A model generated the notes under the pieces. That model worked only from the letters and a program-made list of their open reading frames with translations. It did not search any database and was not told the origin of the DNA. This document shows positions 1 through 9,638 of a stretch of 64,000 bases of DNA, in pieces. Origin of the DNA: Tenacibaculum sp. Bg11-29 (GTDB taxonomy: Bacteria > Bacteroidota > Bacteroidia > Flavobacteriales > Flavobacteriaceae). The stretch lies in contig NZ_PJBB01000003.1 of assembly GCF_002836595.1 (NCBI RefSeq), positions 3,812,501-3,876,500 of the forward strand. The letters run 5' to 3'. Position 1 is the stretch's first letter; the number at the start of each line of letters is the position of its first letter. The position numbers were made by a program, and so were the translations under genes.

Positions 1-29
1 AAATTTACAGTAAAAATATTACTATTTTT

Positions 30-58
30 AACTCGTGAACTCATAAACGAGTTTTTTT
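30..58 (+). terminator. Terminator of the gene left of the window
   Basis: A 7-bp perfect stem (AACTCGT / ACGAGTT) with a 10-nt loop is followed by a run of T. It lies upstream of ddl, so it most likely ends a gene outside the window. A TAnnTTTG-type box (TAAATTTG, 61-68) follows and may belong to the ddl promoter, but no -33 TTG is visible. Confidence 0.7.
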
Positions 59-121
59 GGTAAATTTGTATAATTTAAAAATAAATTATTACACAATATA
101 AAACAATTCAAAAGCTTAAAA

Positions 122-1096
122 GTGAAAAAAAACATAGCTATAATTATGGGGGGATACTCTTCTGAAGTAGAGATATCTTTAAAAAGTGGTTCGGTAGTTT
201 ATAACTATCTTAACAAAGAAAAATACACTCCTTATAAAATTCATATTTTAAATAATAAATGGGTACTTGTTCACAACAACGATGAATACCCTGTAAATAA
301 ACATGATTTTTCAGTTAAAATAAAAGGTAAAACAATATTTTTTGATTGCGTTTTTAATGCTATTCACGGTATACCTGGTGAAAATGGAGCTATTCTAGCT
401 TATTTTGATTTAATTGGGCTGAAACACACCTCTGCTCCTTTTTATCAAATGGCATTAACTTCTAACAAACGTGATACTTTAAGTGTTGTAAAAGAATATG
501 GAATTTCGACTGCCAAATCTGTGTATTTAAACCAAGGGGATTTCGTTGATACTAATAAAATTATTACTAAAGTTGGTTTGCCTTGTTTTGTAAAGCCAAA
601 CAATGCAGGATCTAGTTTCGGTATTTCGAAAGTTCATACAGAACAAGAATTAATTCCTGCACTAGAAATAGCATATAAAGAAGATTCTGAAGTACTTATT
701 GAAAGTTTTTTAGACGGAACAGAAGTTTCTATAGGTGTTATTCAATATAAAGGAGAAACAATTGTTTTGCCCATCACAGAGATTATTTCTGAAAATGATT
801 TTTTTGATTACGAAGCTAAATACGAAGGGAAATCGCAAGAAATTACACCTGCTCGTATCTCTAAAACTCAAGAAAAAAAAGTAACCGAAATAGCAAAACG
901 TGTATATCAAATTTTAAATATGAGTGGTTTTTCTCGTTCAGAATATATTTTTGTTAACGATGAGCCACATTTTTTAGAAATGAACACCGTTCCTGGCTTA
1001 ACAGAAGCAAGTATTTTACCACAACAAGCAAATTGCGCTGGTATTTCTTTACCCGACTTATTTAGTAACGCAATTGAATCAGCCTTAAACAACTAA
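122..1096 (+). CDS. ddl: D-alanine--D-alanine ligase
   Basis: ATP-grasp ligase that joins two D-alanines in the cytoplasm to make the dipeptide for peptidoglycan precursors. The N-terminus has the family pattern IAIIMGGYSSEVEISLKSG. The central ATP-grasp segment VKPNNAGSSFG begins near residue 157, and the metal-binding EMNTVPG lies at 286-292. At 324 aa the length is normal. The start is GTG; no in-frame ATG fits the conserved N-terminus better. coaD follows after 4 bp, so the two are probably cotranscribed. Confidence 0.96.
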   Translation: MKKNIAIIMGGYSSEVEISLKSGSVVYNYLNKEKYTPYKIHILNNKWVLVHNNDEYPVNKHDFSVKIKGKTIFFDCVFNAIHGIPGENGAILAYFDLIGLKHTSAPFYQMALTSNKRDTLSVVKEYGISTAKSVYLNQGDFVDTNKIITKVGLPCFVKPNNAGSSFGISKVHTEQELIPALEIAYKEDSEVLIESFLDGTEVSIGVIQYKGETIVLPITEIISENDFFDYEAKYEGKSQEITPARISKTQEKKVTEIAKRVYQILNMSGFSRSEYIFVNDEPHFLEMNTVPGLTEASILPQQANCAGISLPDLFSNAIESALNN

Positions 1097-1100
1097 ATTT

Positions 1101-1553
1101 ATGAAAAAAGCAATTTTCCCAGGGTCTTTTGATCCAATAACCTTAGGTCACGTAGATATTATTGAACGTGGTATTACTTTATTTGATGAATTAGTAATTG
1201 CGATTGGTGTAAACTCAGATAAAAAATATATGTTTTCTTTGGAAGAACGTAAGCGATTTATCGAAGAAACCTTTAAACATCAACCAAAAATAAAAGTAGT
1301 TATGTACAGTGGCTTAACTGTAAATTTTTGCAAAGAGGAAAATGCACAATTTATTTTAAGAGGTTTACGAAATCCAGCCGATTTTGAATTTGAAAAAGCA
1401 ATAGCACACACCAATCGTAAACTTTCAGAAATAGAAACTGTTTTTTTATTAACCTCTTCTGGTAAAAGCTACATATCATCTTCAATAGTACGTGATGTTA
1501 TTAGAAATAATGGTGATTACACGGGGCTTGTTCCTAACGCTGTAAGAATATAA
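1101..1553 (+). CDS. coaD: Phosphopantetheine adenylyltransferase
   Basis: Transfers AMP from ATP to 4'-phosphopantetheine, the penultimate step of coenzyme A synthesis. The nucleotidyltransferase signature GSFDPITLGH (residues 8-17) contains the T/HxGH motif, and the C-terminal SSSIVRDVI motif is present. At 150 aa it is slightly shorter than many homologues, which is usual in this phylum. It sits 4 bp after ddl and 10 bp before the M14 peptidase start, so all three may share a transcript. Confidence 0.96.
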   Translation: MKKAIFPGSFDPITLGHVDIIERGITLFDELVIAIGVNSDKKYMFSLEERKRFIEETFKHQPKIKVVMYSGLTVNFCKEENAQFILRGLRNPADFEFEKAIAHTNRKLSEIETVFLLTSSGKSYISSSIVRDVIRNNGDYTGLVPNAVRI

Positions 1554-1563
1554 CTTGCATTAC

Positions 1564-3312
1564 ATGAAAAGAATAATTACAATACTAATTTTTAGTTGCT
1601 TAATTTCCTGTAAACAAACATCTAAAATTAACAACAAAAACTTTACTACTTTATTTGAAAGATCTAATGGTACGGAAACCCCAGAGTACAATGATGTTAT
1701 TTCTTTTTATAAAGATTTAGCTCAAACGTATAATGAAATTTCTTTATTTGAAATTGGAGATACAGACTCAGGAAAAACACTTCATTTAGCTGTTTTTAAT
1801 AGCAATGGTAGTATTGATTTAAAAGATTTAAAAGATTCGCCAAAAAATAGAGTTTTAATAAATAACGGGATTCATCCTGGAGAATCAGACGGGATTGATG
1901 CTTCTATGTTACTCTTACGTGATATTGTACAAAACGATTCGTTAAAAGACGCTTATAAAAACTCTTTAATTTGCGTGATTCCTGTTTATAATATTGGAGG
2001 AGCTTTAAATAGAAATTCACATACAAGAGCCAATCAGAATGGGCCTAAAGAATATGGTTTTAGAGGAAATGCAAGAAACTTCGATTTGAACCGTGACTTC
2101 ATAAAACAAGATACTAAAAATGCTGCTTCATTTGCTGAAATTTTTCATGCTATAAATCCTGATGTTTTTATAGATAACCATGTAAGTAACGGAGCTGATT
2201 ACCAATACGCCATTACACATTTATTTACACAACATAATAAACTTGGTGGTAAACTTGGTCGTTTTTTAGAAACTGACATGCGTCCACAAATAGAGAAGTC
2301 GTTATCAAAAAAACAAATACATATTACTCCGTATGTAAATGTTTGGGGAAGTACTCCTGAAAAAGGATGGTCTCAATTTTTCGATTCTCCAAGATACTCA
2401 ACAGGGTATACTACCCTATTTAACACACTTGGTTTAATGGTAGAAACACACATGTTAAAACCTTATAAAATTAGAGTTACACAAACCTACGAGCTTCTAC
2501 TTTCTACTTTAGATTTTTCAGAAAAAAACACTTCAAAAATCAAAGATTTAAGAAAGAAAAATATAGAAGAAATATTGTTAAAAAAAACATATCCTATTTC
2601 TTTTAAAGTTGATAAAAACAATCCTAGTACATTAAATTTTAGAGGGTATGAGAGTAATTATATTCAGAGTAAAGTAACTAACGGAAAACGTTTGTTTTAC
2701 GACAAATCAAAACCTTATAATAAAAAAATTTCTTATTATAATAATTTTAAGACAACCAAAGAAGTAAAAATACCTCAAGCATATATTTTACAACAAGGTT
2801 GGCACAAAGTTGTTCAAATACTTAAAAATAATAAAATTAAATTTACTGCTTTAAAAAAAGACACTGTTTTAACTGTAGAAGTGCAACATATAAATACATT
2901 TAAAACTCGTAAAACAGCTTATGAAGGACATTATTTACATTACAACACTACTGTTAGAAGAACTAAAAAAGCAATTCAGTTTAAAAAAGGAGATATTTAC
3001 ATTCCAACACAACAATATGGAATTAGATACGTTATTGAAACATTAGAAGCTGAAGCTATTGATTCGTTTTTTAACTGGAATTTCTTTGACACAGTATTAC
3101 AACAAAAAGAAGGTTTTTCTGCCTATGTTTTTGAAGATATTGCTGAGCAGTTTTTAAAGGAGAATCCAGAAGTAAAAAATGAACTTAAAGAAAAGATGAA
3201 TGCTGATGAAAGTTTCGAAAAAAACGCATATGCACAATTGAATTATATTTATAAAAAAACACCTTATTACGAAAATTCTCACACTAAACTACCTATCTAT
3301 AAAAAATACTAA
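1564..3312 (+). CDS. M14-family zinc carboxypeptidase-like lipoprotein
   Basis: Predicted secreted zinc peptidase of the M14 carboxypeptidase family, 582 aa from the ATG at 1564. An upstream in-frame TTG at 1555 would put three residues before a proper signal peptide, so the ATG is preferred. The N-terminus is a lipoprotein signal with lipobox LISC (Cys16). Zinc-site residues are visible as HPGE (H104, E107) and DNHVSNG (H206), and the likely catalytic Glu is E294 in ETHMLKPY. The second half, after about residue 320, resembles no domain I recognise. Substrate unknown; probably peptide processing at the cell envelope. Confidence 0.86.
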   Translation: MKRIITILIFSCLISCKQTSKINNKNFTTLFERSNGTETPEYNDVISFYKDLAQTYNEISLFEIGDTDSGKTLHLAVFNSNGSIDLKDLKDSPKNRVLINNGIHPGESDGIDASMLLLRDIVQNDSLKDAYKNSLICVIPVYNIGGALNRNSHTRANQNGPKEYGFRGNARNFDLNRDFIKQDTKNAASFAEIFHAINPDVFIDNHVSNGADYQYAITHLFTQHNKLGGKLGRFLETDMRPQIEKSLSKKQIHITPYVNVWGSTPEKGWSQFFDSPRYSTGYTTLFNTLGLMVETHMLKPYKIRVTQTYELLLSTLDFSEKNTSKIKDLRKKNIEEILLKKTYPISFKVDKNNPSTLNFRGYESNYIQSKVTNGKRLFYDKSKPYNKKISYYNNFKTTKEVKIPQAYILQQGWHKVVQILKNNKIKFTALKKDTVLTVEVQHINTFKTRKTAYEGHYLHYNTTVRRTKKAIQFKKGDIYIPTQQYGIRYVIETLEAEAIDSFFNWNFFDTVLQQKEGFSAYVFEDIAEQFLKENPEVKNELKEKMNADESFEKNAYAQLNYIYKKTPYYENSHTKLPIYKKY

Positions 3313-3388
3313 ACTAATATTAACCATTTAACACACTTTTTATATTTCCTTTTTATATTTTTGCTATATATTATAGGGAAATATTTTA

Positions 3389-3910
3389 ATGAATAAAAAA
3401 GAGTCTATAAAATCTGTTTGTGATCAAAAAAATTTCGAAGAAATTTTCAACAAACATTCGCAAACTCTACGAAATTACATTTATTATAAATGTGGTAACA
3501 CTCAGCAAGCCGAAGATATTGTTCAGGAGTCTTATATAAAACTTTGGGATAATTGTGCTAAAATTATATTTGAAAAATCTAAATCGTTCTTATATACAGT
3601 TGCTAATAATCGTTTTTTTAACGAAGTTGCTCATAAAAAAGTTATTTTAAATCATCAAAAAAGAACTCCTTCACTTGATAAAACAAACGAAACACCAGAA
3701 TTTATTTTAGAAGAAAAAGAATTTTATCATAAATTAAAAAAAACAATTGCTGATTTACCAGAAAAACAACGACAAGTTTTTTTATTAAGCAGAATAGATA
3801 AAAAAAAATATACTGAAATCGCAGAAATCGCAGGTATATCTGTAAAGGCCGTTGAGAAGAGAATGAGTAAAGCGTTGCTAACTCTTAAAGAAAAAATAGG
3901 AAACGTTTAG
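3389..3910 (+). CDS. RNA polymerase ECF sigma factor, FecI-like
   Basis: Extracytoplasmic-function sigma-70 factor of 173 aa. Region 2 is seen in AEDIVQESYIKLW, and region 4 helix-turn-helix in KKYTEIAEIAGISVKAVEKR, preceded by the LPEKQRQVFLLSR motif. It heads a sigma / anti-sigma / TonB-receptor trio in the standard order. By analogy with Fec systems it would be released when the outer-membrane receptor binds its substrate, and then activate the receptor gene. The inducing ligand cannot be told from sequence. Confidence 0.9.
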   Translation: MNKKESIKSVCDQKNFEEIFNKHSQTLRNYIYYKCGNTQQAEDIVQESYIKLWDNCAKIIFEKSKSFLYTVANNRFFNEVAHKKVILNHQKRTPSLDKTNETPEFILEEKEFYHKLKKTIADLPEKQRQVFLLSRIDKKKYTEIAEIAGISVKAVEKRMSKALLTLKEKIGNV

Positions 3911-3977
3911 TTTAAAATAAATAATAGTAGGGTAATTAGTATTATAATTGTTCTTATATAGTATAGATAAATTGAAA

Positions 3978-4895
3978 ATGAAAAAAATTTATAACGATGA
4001 TACTTTTTTAGCTAGATGGATTGAGAACGATCTATCTCTAGAAGAATCTGAGCAATTTCAGAAATCTGAAGCATATCATCAATTTAATAAAATTAATAAA
4101 GCCTCTCAGTTTTTAAAAGCTCCTGATTATAACAAATCTGATGCGTTTCAGAAAATAATTAAAAATACTTACCAAAAGAAAGAATCAAAAAAAGTTATAA
4201 AACTTATACCTAAATGGGTATATAGTGCTGTAGCATCTGTAGCATTACTTTTTAGTTTTTTTTACTTTAATAATACTACTTCTAATTTCTCTACAGAATA
4301 TGGAGAACTCATAAGTGTTAAATTACCTGATAATTCGATAGTTCATTTATCACCGAACTCTCATTTAGAGTTCAATAAAAAAAAATGGAACAAGAACAGG
4401 AACTTATTTTTAACAGGAGAAGCTTATTTTGAAGTAAAAAAAGGAAAATCATTTACCGTAAACACCTCAGAAGGTAACATTGTTGTTTTAGGTACAAAAT
4501 TCACAGTAAATACTTCAAAAAACTTTCTTGAAGTACAATGCTATGAAGGAAAAGTAAAAGTTAATTCAAACAATGACGATGAATCTTTTTTAACTAAAGG
4601 TAAAGCTTTTAGAGCATACGCTAACAAAAGTGAAAGCTGGAATTTTTCTAAAGAGGCTCCTTCTTGGTTAAATGGAGAGAGTAATTTTAACAACATGCCT
4701 CTAAGTCAAGTTATTATTTCTCTAGAAAAAAACTATAACTTAAAATTTAATACTAATAACATTAATCTTGATAAACGATTTACAGGTACTTTTACACACA
4801 ATAATGTTAACATAGCATTAAAAACTGTTTTTGCGCCTTTAAAAATTTCGTTTAAATTAGCAAAAAACAATTCTGTTACGCTAATATCTAGTTAA
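3978..4895 (+). CDS. FecR-family anti-sigma factor
   Basis: Inner-membrane sigma regulator, 305 aa from the ATG at 3978; a TTG at 3948 is in frame but would add an uncharacteristic N-terminus. A short cytoplasmic segment comes first, then one membrane helix near residues 75-92 (WVYSAVASVALLFSFFYF), the FecR domain (LPDNSIVHLSPNSHLEF and GEAYFEVKKGKSFTVNT) and a C-terminal DUF4974-type domain. It should hold the preceding sigma factor inactive and take the signal from the receptor that follows. Its stop overlaps the receptor's start by 1 bp (TAATG). Confidence 0.91.
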   Translation: MKKIYNDDTFLARWIENDLSLEESEQFQKSEAYHQFNKINKASQFLKAPDYNKSDAFQKIIKNTYQKKESKKVIKLIPKWVYSAVASVALLFSFFYFNNTTSNFSTEYGELISVKLPDNSIVHLSPNSHLEFNKKKWNKNRNLFLTGEAYFEVKKGKSFTVNTSEGNIVVLGTKFTVNTSKNFLEVQCYEGKVKVNSNNDDESFLTKGKAFRAYANKSESWNFSKEAPSWLNGESNFNNMPLSQVIISLEKNYNLKFNTNNINLDKRFTGTFTHNNVNIALKTVFAPLKISFKLAKNNSVTLISS

Positions 4896-7270
4896 TGAAT
4901 AAAAAATTAAGTATAATTATATATATATGCTTTGTAATGTCTGTTTTTTCTCAGGAAAAAATAGACATTGTTTTTTCTAATACTCAAATTTTAGATGTTT
5001 TAAAAAAAACAGAATCTGACTTTAAAATTAAATTTTCTTTTGACTCAAACATAATTAAACAAATAGTATTCTCCTTCATACGAAAAGAATGTTCACTTGA
5101 TCAACTTATTAGTGAAATAGAAAACAAAACCTCACTTAAATTCAATAAAATTAATAGTAGATATTATTTTATAACAATTCAAAAAAAAAATAAGGCTTTT
5201 AATCTTTTAAAAGAAGTACTAATAACCAATTATGTTACCTCTGGTATTAATAAGAATAAAAATGGTTCTGTTTCAATTCTCCCTCAGCAACTTGGTGTAC
5301 TTCCAGGCTTAACAGAGCCTGATGTTTTAGAAAGTTTAAAAATAATTCCAGGGGTACAAAGCCCTGACGAAACAGCTTCAGGTATTTATATAAGAGGAGG
5401 TACTCCTGATCAAAATTTAATTTTTTGGGATGGAATAAAAATGTATTACTCTGGACACTTTTTTGGAAGTCTATCTGCTTTTAACCCATACACAGCTAAA
5501 AAAGTAACTTTATCTAAAAGTGGAACACAAGCTCGTTACGGAAATAAAGTCTCTGGTGTAATAGATATAATAACCGAAGAGAATATTCCTAAAAAAACAA
5601 CAGGAGGCTTTGGTTTTAATATGACGCATGCAGATGCACATATTAGGGTTCCTCTATCTAAAAAAGTTGCACTAACCGCATCTTTTAGACGTTCTTTTAC
5701 CGATCTAATTAACTCAGTTACTTTCAGTAAATTATCTCGAAGAGTATTTCAAACATTTAATGCAAATCAAGAAAGAAATATAATTACGAATTATGTTTCT
5801 TTTAACAGAGATAATAGCTTCTATTTTGCCGATTATTCTGCAAAACTAATAATTAAACCTCATGCTGGAGAAATCTTATCTTTTAGTTTTTTACACACAA
5901 AAAATAAACTATCAAATAGTTTTGAAATACCGCTATATAAAGACCTTTATCAAGATAATTTAGATATAAAAAATACCGGTTTTAGTTTTTTATGGAAAAA
6001 GAAAATAAATAAAAAATTAGAACACAATTTTAAATTTTACTATTCAAATTTTAAATTAAATTATTACGCTGAATATAATTACAGGAATGATCTTTTTATT
6101 CGTGAATCAACTAAAACAAATTCAGTAAAAGATTTTGGTTTATCTTACAACTTAAATTATAAAGCTAATGATAGAACTAATTTTTTATTAGGTTATGATT
6201 TTTTATCAAATGAGGCTCAGTACGTTTTAAGATACAAAGAAGATGATAATTACAATAACAAAAAAACAAACTCACTTCAACAAGATAAAGGAACTAATAA
6301 TACACGTTCATTCTTCGCTGAATGCATTTATGACACTAATAATTGGAAAATAAATACGGGTTTAAGATTTAATTACTTTGATAAAATAAATAGATCGGTA
6401 ATTGAGCCTCGTTTATATATAGAAGCTAAAATTAGTAACAGCATCAGTTTTAAAGCTTCTTTAGAGCAAAAACATCAAACACTTAGTCAAATTATAGAAT
6501 TTCAATCATCTCGTTTAGGTTTTGATTTAGAAAATCAAGTTTGGGCTCAAGTAAACAACGAAAGCGTACCTCTTCAAAAAAGTTTTCAAATTTCATCTGG
6601 GTTAATTTTCAATAAAAATAAATGGAAAATTGATATTGAGCCTTATTTAAAAAAGATAAACGGAATGACATCTAAAACGGCTGGCTATAATGATCAGACA
6701 GATGATTTTTCTAGAGGTGAAGGGGAAATCTTTGGAATTGATTTCCTTATTAATAAAAAAATTGGAAATTATAGAACATGGATAAATTATTCTTTTACTA
6801 AAAATAAATTTAAATTTCTAGATTTAGAAAATAAGTTTTTTCCTGCTAATCATGATATTACAAATTACTTTTCATGGTCACATGCCTATAAATTTAATAA
6901 TTACGAATTTTCATTAGGATGGAGCCATAGGACGGGAAACCCATACACAGCAATTCATGAATTTAAAATTGATGCTGACACTGGTACTCCAACTATTTTT
7001 TTAGATACTGATAATATAAATGCCAATCGCCTTCCGAAATACCACCGTTTAGATGGTTCTGTAACTTACTCTTTTGATTTATCGTATCGATGGAAAGGTA
7101 AATTGGGTTTTTCAATTTTAAATATTTATAATAAAAAAAATATTTTAAGTAGAACTTATACAGCTGAACCTACATTAGACGACAGTAATTCAATAACTTA
7201 TGAACTAAAAAAGGTTGACAGAATTTCTTTAGGAGTCACTCCTAATTTAGTTTTTAGAGTTAGCTTCTAA
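4895..7270 (+). CDS. TonB-dependent receptor with STN signalling domain
   Basis: Outer-membrane active transporter and signal transducer, 791 aa. A signal peptide (to about residue 19) is followed by an STN-type domain at roughly 23-95, the region that contacts FecR in this family, then a plug (VLESLKIIPGVQSPDE and IYIRGGTPDQN) and a 22-strand type barrel ending in the aromatic VFRVSF. Starts inside the stop of the FecR gene, so it is translationally coupled. There is no CarboxypepD_reg-like insert between STN and plug. Substrate unknown: a siderophore, glycan or peptide are all possible. Confidence 0.9.
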   Translation: MNKKLSIIIYICFVMSVFSQEKIDIVFSNTQILDVLKKTESDFKIKFSFDSNIIKQIVFSFIRKECSLDQLISEIENKTSLKFNKINSRYYFITIQKKNKAFNLLKEVLITNYVTSGINKNKNGSVSILPQQLGVLPGLTEPDVLESLKIIPGVQSPDETASGIYIRGGTPDQNLIFWDGIKMYYSGHFFGSLSAFNPYTAKKVTLSKSGTQARYGNKVSGVIDIITEENIPKKTTGGFGFNMTHADAHIRVPLSKKVALTASFRRSFTDLINSVTFSKLSRRVFQTFNANQERNIITNYVSFNRDNSFYFADYSAKLIIKPHAGEILSFSFLHTKNKLSNSFEIPLYKDLYQDNLDIKNTGFSFLWKKKINKKLEHNFKFYYSNFKLNYYAEYNYRNDLFIRESTKTNSVKDFGLSYNLNYKANDRTNFLLGYDFLSNEAQYVLRYKEDDNYNNKKTNSLQQDKGTNNTRSFFAECIYDTNNWKINTGLRFNYFDKINRSVIEPRLYIEAKISNSISFKASLEQKHQTLSQIIEFQSSRLGFDLENQVWAQVNNESVPLQKSFQISSGLIFNKNKWKIDIEPYLKKINGMTSKTAGYNDQTDDFSRGEGEIFGIDFLINKKIGNYRTWINYSFTKNKFKFLDLENKFFPANHDITNYFSWSHAYKFNNYEFSLGWSHRTGNPYTAIHEFKIDADTGTPTIFLDTDNINANRLPKYHRLDGSVTYSFDLSYRWKGKLGFSILNIYNKKNILSRTYTAEPTLDDSNSITYELKKVDRISLGVTPNLVFRVSF

Positions 7271-7271
7271 A

Positions 7272-7304
7272 AAAAACCTTCACAATATTGTGAAGGTTTT
7301 TTTT
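7272..7304. terminator. Bidirectional terminator between convergent genes
   Basis: A perfect palindrome built on AACCTTCACAAT / ATTGTGAAGGTT, with A-tract before and T-tract after. It lies exactly between the rightward TonB receptor and the leftward GlmU-like gene, whose stop codon overlaps its edge, so it can serve both. Confidence 0.85.
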
Positions 7305-8478
7305 AGAAATTTCGATACTTTTTTGTTTCTTCAAAAACATGTTCAAGAATTCTCTTTTCTTTTTCATCAAACTGAATGCTCCGTCTTTTCATAACAACTT
7401 CAGCAACTTCAAAAACTTTATTAGTTTTGTATTCTGTAAAGCCAGAAGCTCCTCCCCAACTATATGAAGGAACAAAATTTCTAGGAAAACCACTTCCAAA
7501 AATATTTACTGACACCCCTATTACGGTACCTGTATTAAACATTGTATTAATTCCACATTTAGAGTGATCTCCCATAATTAATCCACAAAACTGTAATCCT
7601 GTTTTAGCAAAACGCTCAGTTTCATAACTCCATAATTTTACTTCTGCATAGTTATTTTTTAAGTTCGAATTATTCGTATCAGCACCTATATTACACCACT
7701 CTCCTATTACTGAATTTCCTAAATACCCTTCATGTCCTTTACTAGAATACCCCATTAAAACAGAATTATTAACCTCACCTCCTACTTTACAATGTGGCCC
7801 TAAGGTAGTCGCTCCATAAACTTTTGCTCCCATTTTCAATACTGAGTTTTCACACATCGCTAATGCTCCTCTTACAAGAACACCTTCCATAATTTCAGCA
7901 TCTTTACCAATGTATATTGGTCCATTTGACGCATTCAAAGTAGCAAACGTTAACTTTGCTCCTTCTTCTATAAAAATAGCTTCTTTATTTATGTAATTAA
8001 CTGTTTCTGGTATAGGTTCTGATGTTCTTCCTTCAGTAATTAAATCAAAGTCATTTCTAATAGCTTTATCATTTAATGAAAAGATATCCCAAGTATTTTT
8101 TATTTGAATTATCTCATCTTCAAATTCAATTTGTTCATAAGAAGAAAAATCGACCTCTTCTTGTGTGTCAATCGTATAAAAAGCAATAACATCTTCCCCT
8201 TTAAAAATAGCTTGATTTACTTTTAAACTCTTCACTTTTTCTATTAGTGATTCCGTAGGTAAAAAAGAAGCATTCAACAATACATTTTCTTCCATTTCAA
8301 CCATAGGATATTTTTCCTCTAAGTATTCTTCAGTTATGGTTGTAGTTGTTAAACCTAAATACATTTCCCATTTTTCTCTAATAGTTAAAATACCTATTCT
8401 AATATCAGCAACAGGTTTAGTATATGTAAATGGTAATAATGCATTACGAACATCTCCATCAAACAAAATGTAATTCAT
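7303..8478 (-). CDS. GlmU-family sugar nucleotidyltransferase-like protein
   Basis: A 391-aa protein matching the Bacteroidota alternative GlmU family: an N-terminal nucleotidyltransferase-like half (NYILFDGDVRNALLPFTYTKP) and a C-terminal left-handed beta-helix of hexapeptide repeats (for example IYIGKDAEIMEGVLVRG, then KMGAKVYGATTLGPHCKVGG). In the family it is taken to make UDP-N-acetylglucosamine or a related activated sugar; the exact reaction is not provable here. A TAnnTTTG -7 box reads on the minus strand at 8500-8507, 22 bp from the ATG. Confidence 0.8.
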   Translation of the reverse strand: MNYILFDGDVRNALLPFTYTKPVADIRIGILTIREKWEMYLGLTTTTITEEYLEEKYPMVEMEENVLLNASFLPTESLIEKVKSLKVNQAIFKGEDVIAFYTIDTQEEVDFSSYEQIEFEDEIIQIKNTWDIFSLNDKAIRNDFDLITEGRTSEPIPETVNYINKEAIFIEEGAKLTFATLNASNGPIYIGKDAEIMEGVLVRGALAMCENSVLKMGAKVYGATTLGPHCKVGGEVNNSVLMGYSSKGHEGYLGNSVIGEWCNIGADTNNSNLKNNYAEVKLWSYETERFAKTGLQFCGLIMGDHSKCGINTMFNTGTVIGVSVNIFGSGFPRNFVPSYSWGGASGFTEYKTNKVFEVAEVVMKRRSIQFDEKEKRILEHVFEETKKYRNF

Positions 8479-8499
8479 CTTATTATTATGATTTTTTTA

Positions 8500-8507
8500 C
8501 AAATATA
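8500..8507 (-). promoter_or_regulatory. -7 promoter element of the GlmU-like gene
   Basis: On the minus strand the sequence reads TATATTTG, a full match to the Bacteroidota TAnnTTTG element, 22 bp before the start codon. No -33 TTG at the usual spacing was found, so only half of the promoter is supported. Confidence 0.4.
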
Positions 8508-8715
8508 AAATATTGACAGTTAATTTTAAACACAACAAGCTGCTAATATTTTATACAAAATACAGACCAAAGGCTAAAACAACCTCACTAACAACAACAA
8601 AACCTACACAAACAACAGCACTTTTTATACTTATTAAAAAATAATATGATATTTACAGCGTCTAATAATTAATTATTTACAATTCTTATACAAGTATTAA
8701 TATTACTTTTACATT

Positions 8716-9093
8716 ATGAAAAAAATATTAGCTTTAATTATTGGGGGTATTTTGTTGATTGCCAGCTTATATTATGCATTTATGTACTATATTCCTTATA
8801 GTGAAGGTGTTCGTTCTGGAGAATTAATAAAAATAAGCTACAAAGGAATGTTAGTAAAAACATGGGAAGGAGAAATTAGCCAAGGTATTTCTGGCGCACA
8901 AATTTTTTCTTTTTCTATTGAAGACCAAAAAGAACAAGTAATTGCCGATCTACAAAAATATCAAGGTCGCTATGTAAAAGTTACCTATAAAGAGCGCTAT
9001 GGTGCATTCTTTTGGTTAGGAGATACCAAATATTTTGTTACTAAGGTTCAAAAAGAACAATCACCACACTTTAGAGGCCTTAAAGATGAATAA
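8716..9093 (+). CDS. Conserved small membrane-anchored protein, function unknown
   Basis: 125 aa with one N-terminal membrane helix (LALIIGGILLIASLYYAFMYY) and a soluble, beta-rich remainder that includes YVKVTYKERYGAFFWLGDTKYFV. The pattern is familiar from Flavobacteriaceae genomes, where it is often given misleading automatic names; I do not recognise a catalytic motif. Its stop codon overlaps the start of the thioesterase by 8 bp, so the two are translationally coupled. Most likely faces the periplasm. Confidence 0.8.
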   Translation: MKKILALIIGGILLIASLYYAFMYYIPYSEGVRSGELIKISYKGMLVKTWEGEISQGISGAQIFSFSIEDQKEQVIADLQKYQGRYVKVTYKERYGAFFWLGDTKYFVTKVQKEQSPHFRGLKDE

Positions 9094-9634
9094 AAAAAAA
9101 TATAAACACGTAGAAGAAACTCGTATTACAATCTCTGAATTAATGCTTCCTTCTCATGCTAATTTTAGCGGTAAAATTCACGGAGGCTATATTTTATCTT
9201 TACTTGACCAGATTGCTTTTGCATGTGCCTCAAAACATTCTGGCGAATATTGTGTTACTGCTTCAGTTGATACGGTTGATTTTTTAAACCCTGTTGAAGT
9301 TGGTGAATTAGTTACGATGAAAGCTTCTGTTAATTATGTTGGAAGAACTTCTATGGTAGTTGGCATTCGTGTTGAAGCAGAAAATATTAGAACAGGTGAA
9401 ATGAAACATTGTAATTCATCTTATTTTACTATGGTCGCAAAAAATGAAGAAGGAGCAAGTGTTGAAGTACCTGGTTTAATTGTTAATGTAGATATTGAAG
9501 TTCGTCGTTTTTTAAAAGCTGTAAAGCGTATTGAAATGAAAAAAAAGCGTCAAGATGAATTTGATCATGGAGATTTTACAGCACTTAATTACATTAAAGA
9601 TTTACAAGATTATAATGTAAAAATTGAATTATAA
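9086..9634 (+). CDS. Acyl-CoA thioesterase, hotdog fold
   Basis: Hydrolyses acyl-CoA esters; 182 aa from the ATG at 9086. A longer reading from 9035 would lie inside the preceding gene and is not preferred. The hotdog core motif HGGYILSLLDQIAFACASKH near residues 33-52 and the following SVDTVDFLNPVEVGE match the YciA-type family. The chain length of the substrate is not visible. It overlaps the upstream membrane-protein gene by 8 bp and ends 4 bp before the cyclase-family gene. Confidence 0.88.
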   Translation: MNKKKYKHVEETRITISELMLPSHANFSGKIHGGYILSLLDQIAFACASKHSGEYCVTASVDTVDFLNPVEVGELVTMKASVNYVGRTSMVVGIRVEAENIRTGEMKHCNSSYFTMVAKNEEGASVEVPGLIVNVDIEVRRFLKAVKRIEMKKKRQDEFDHGDFTALNYIKDLQDYNVKIEL

Positions 9635-9638
9635 ATTT

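Noticed and set aside
710-1092. Minus-strand open frames inside ddl
   Set aside because: They lie wholly within a confidently identified gene, have no recognised motif and look like shadow frames.
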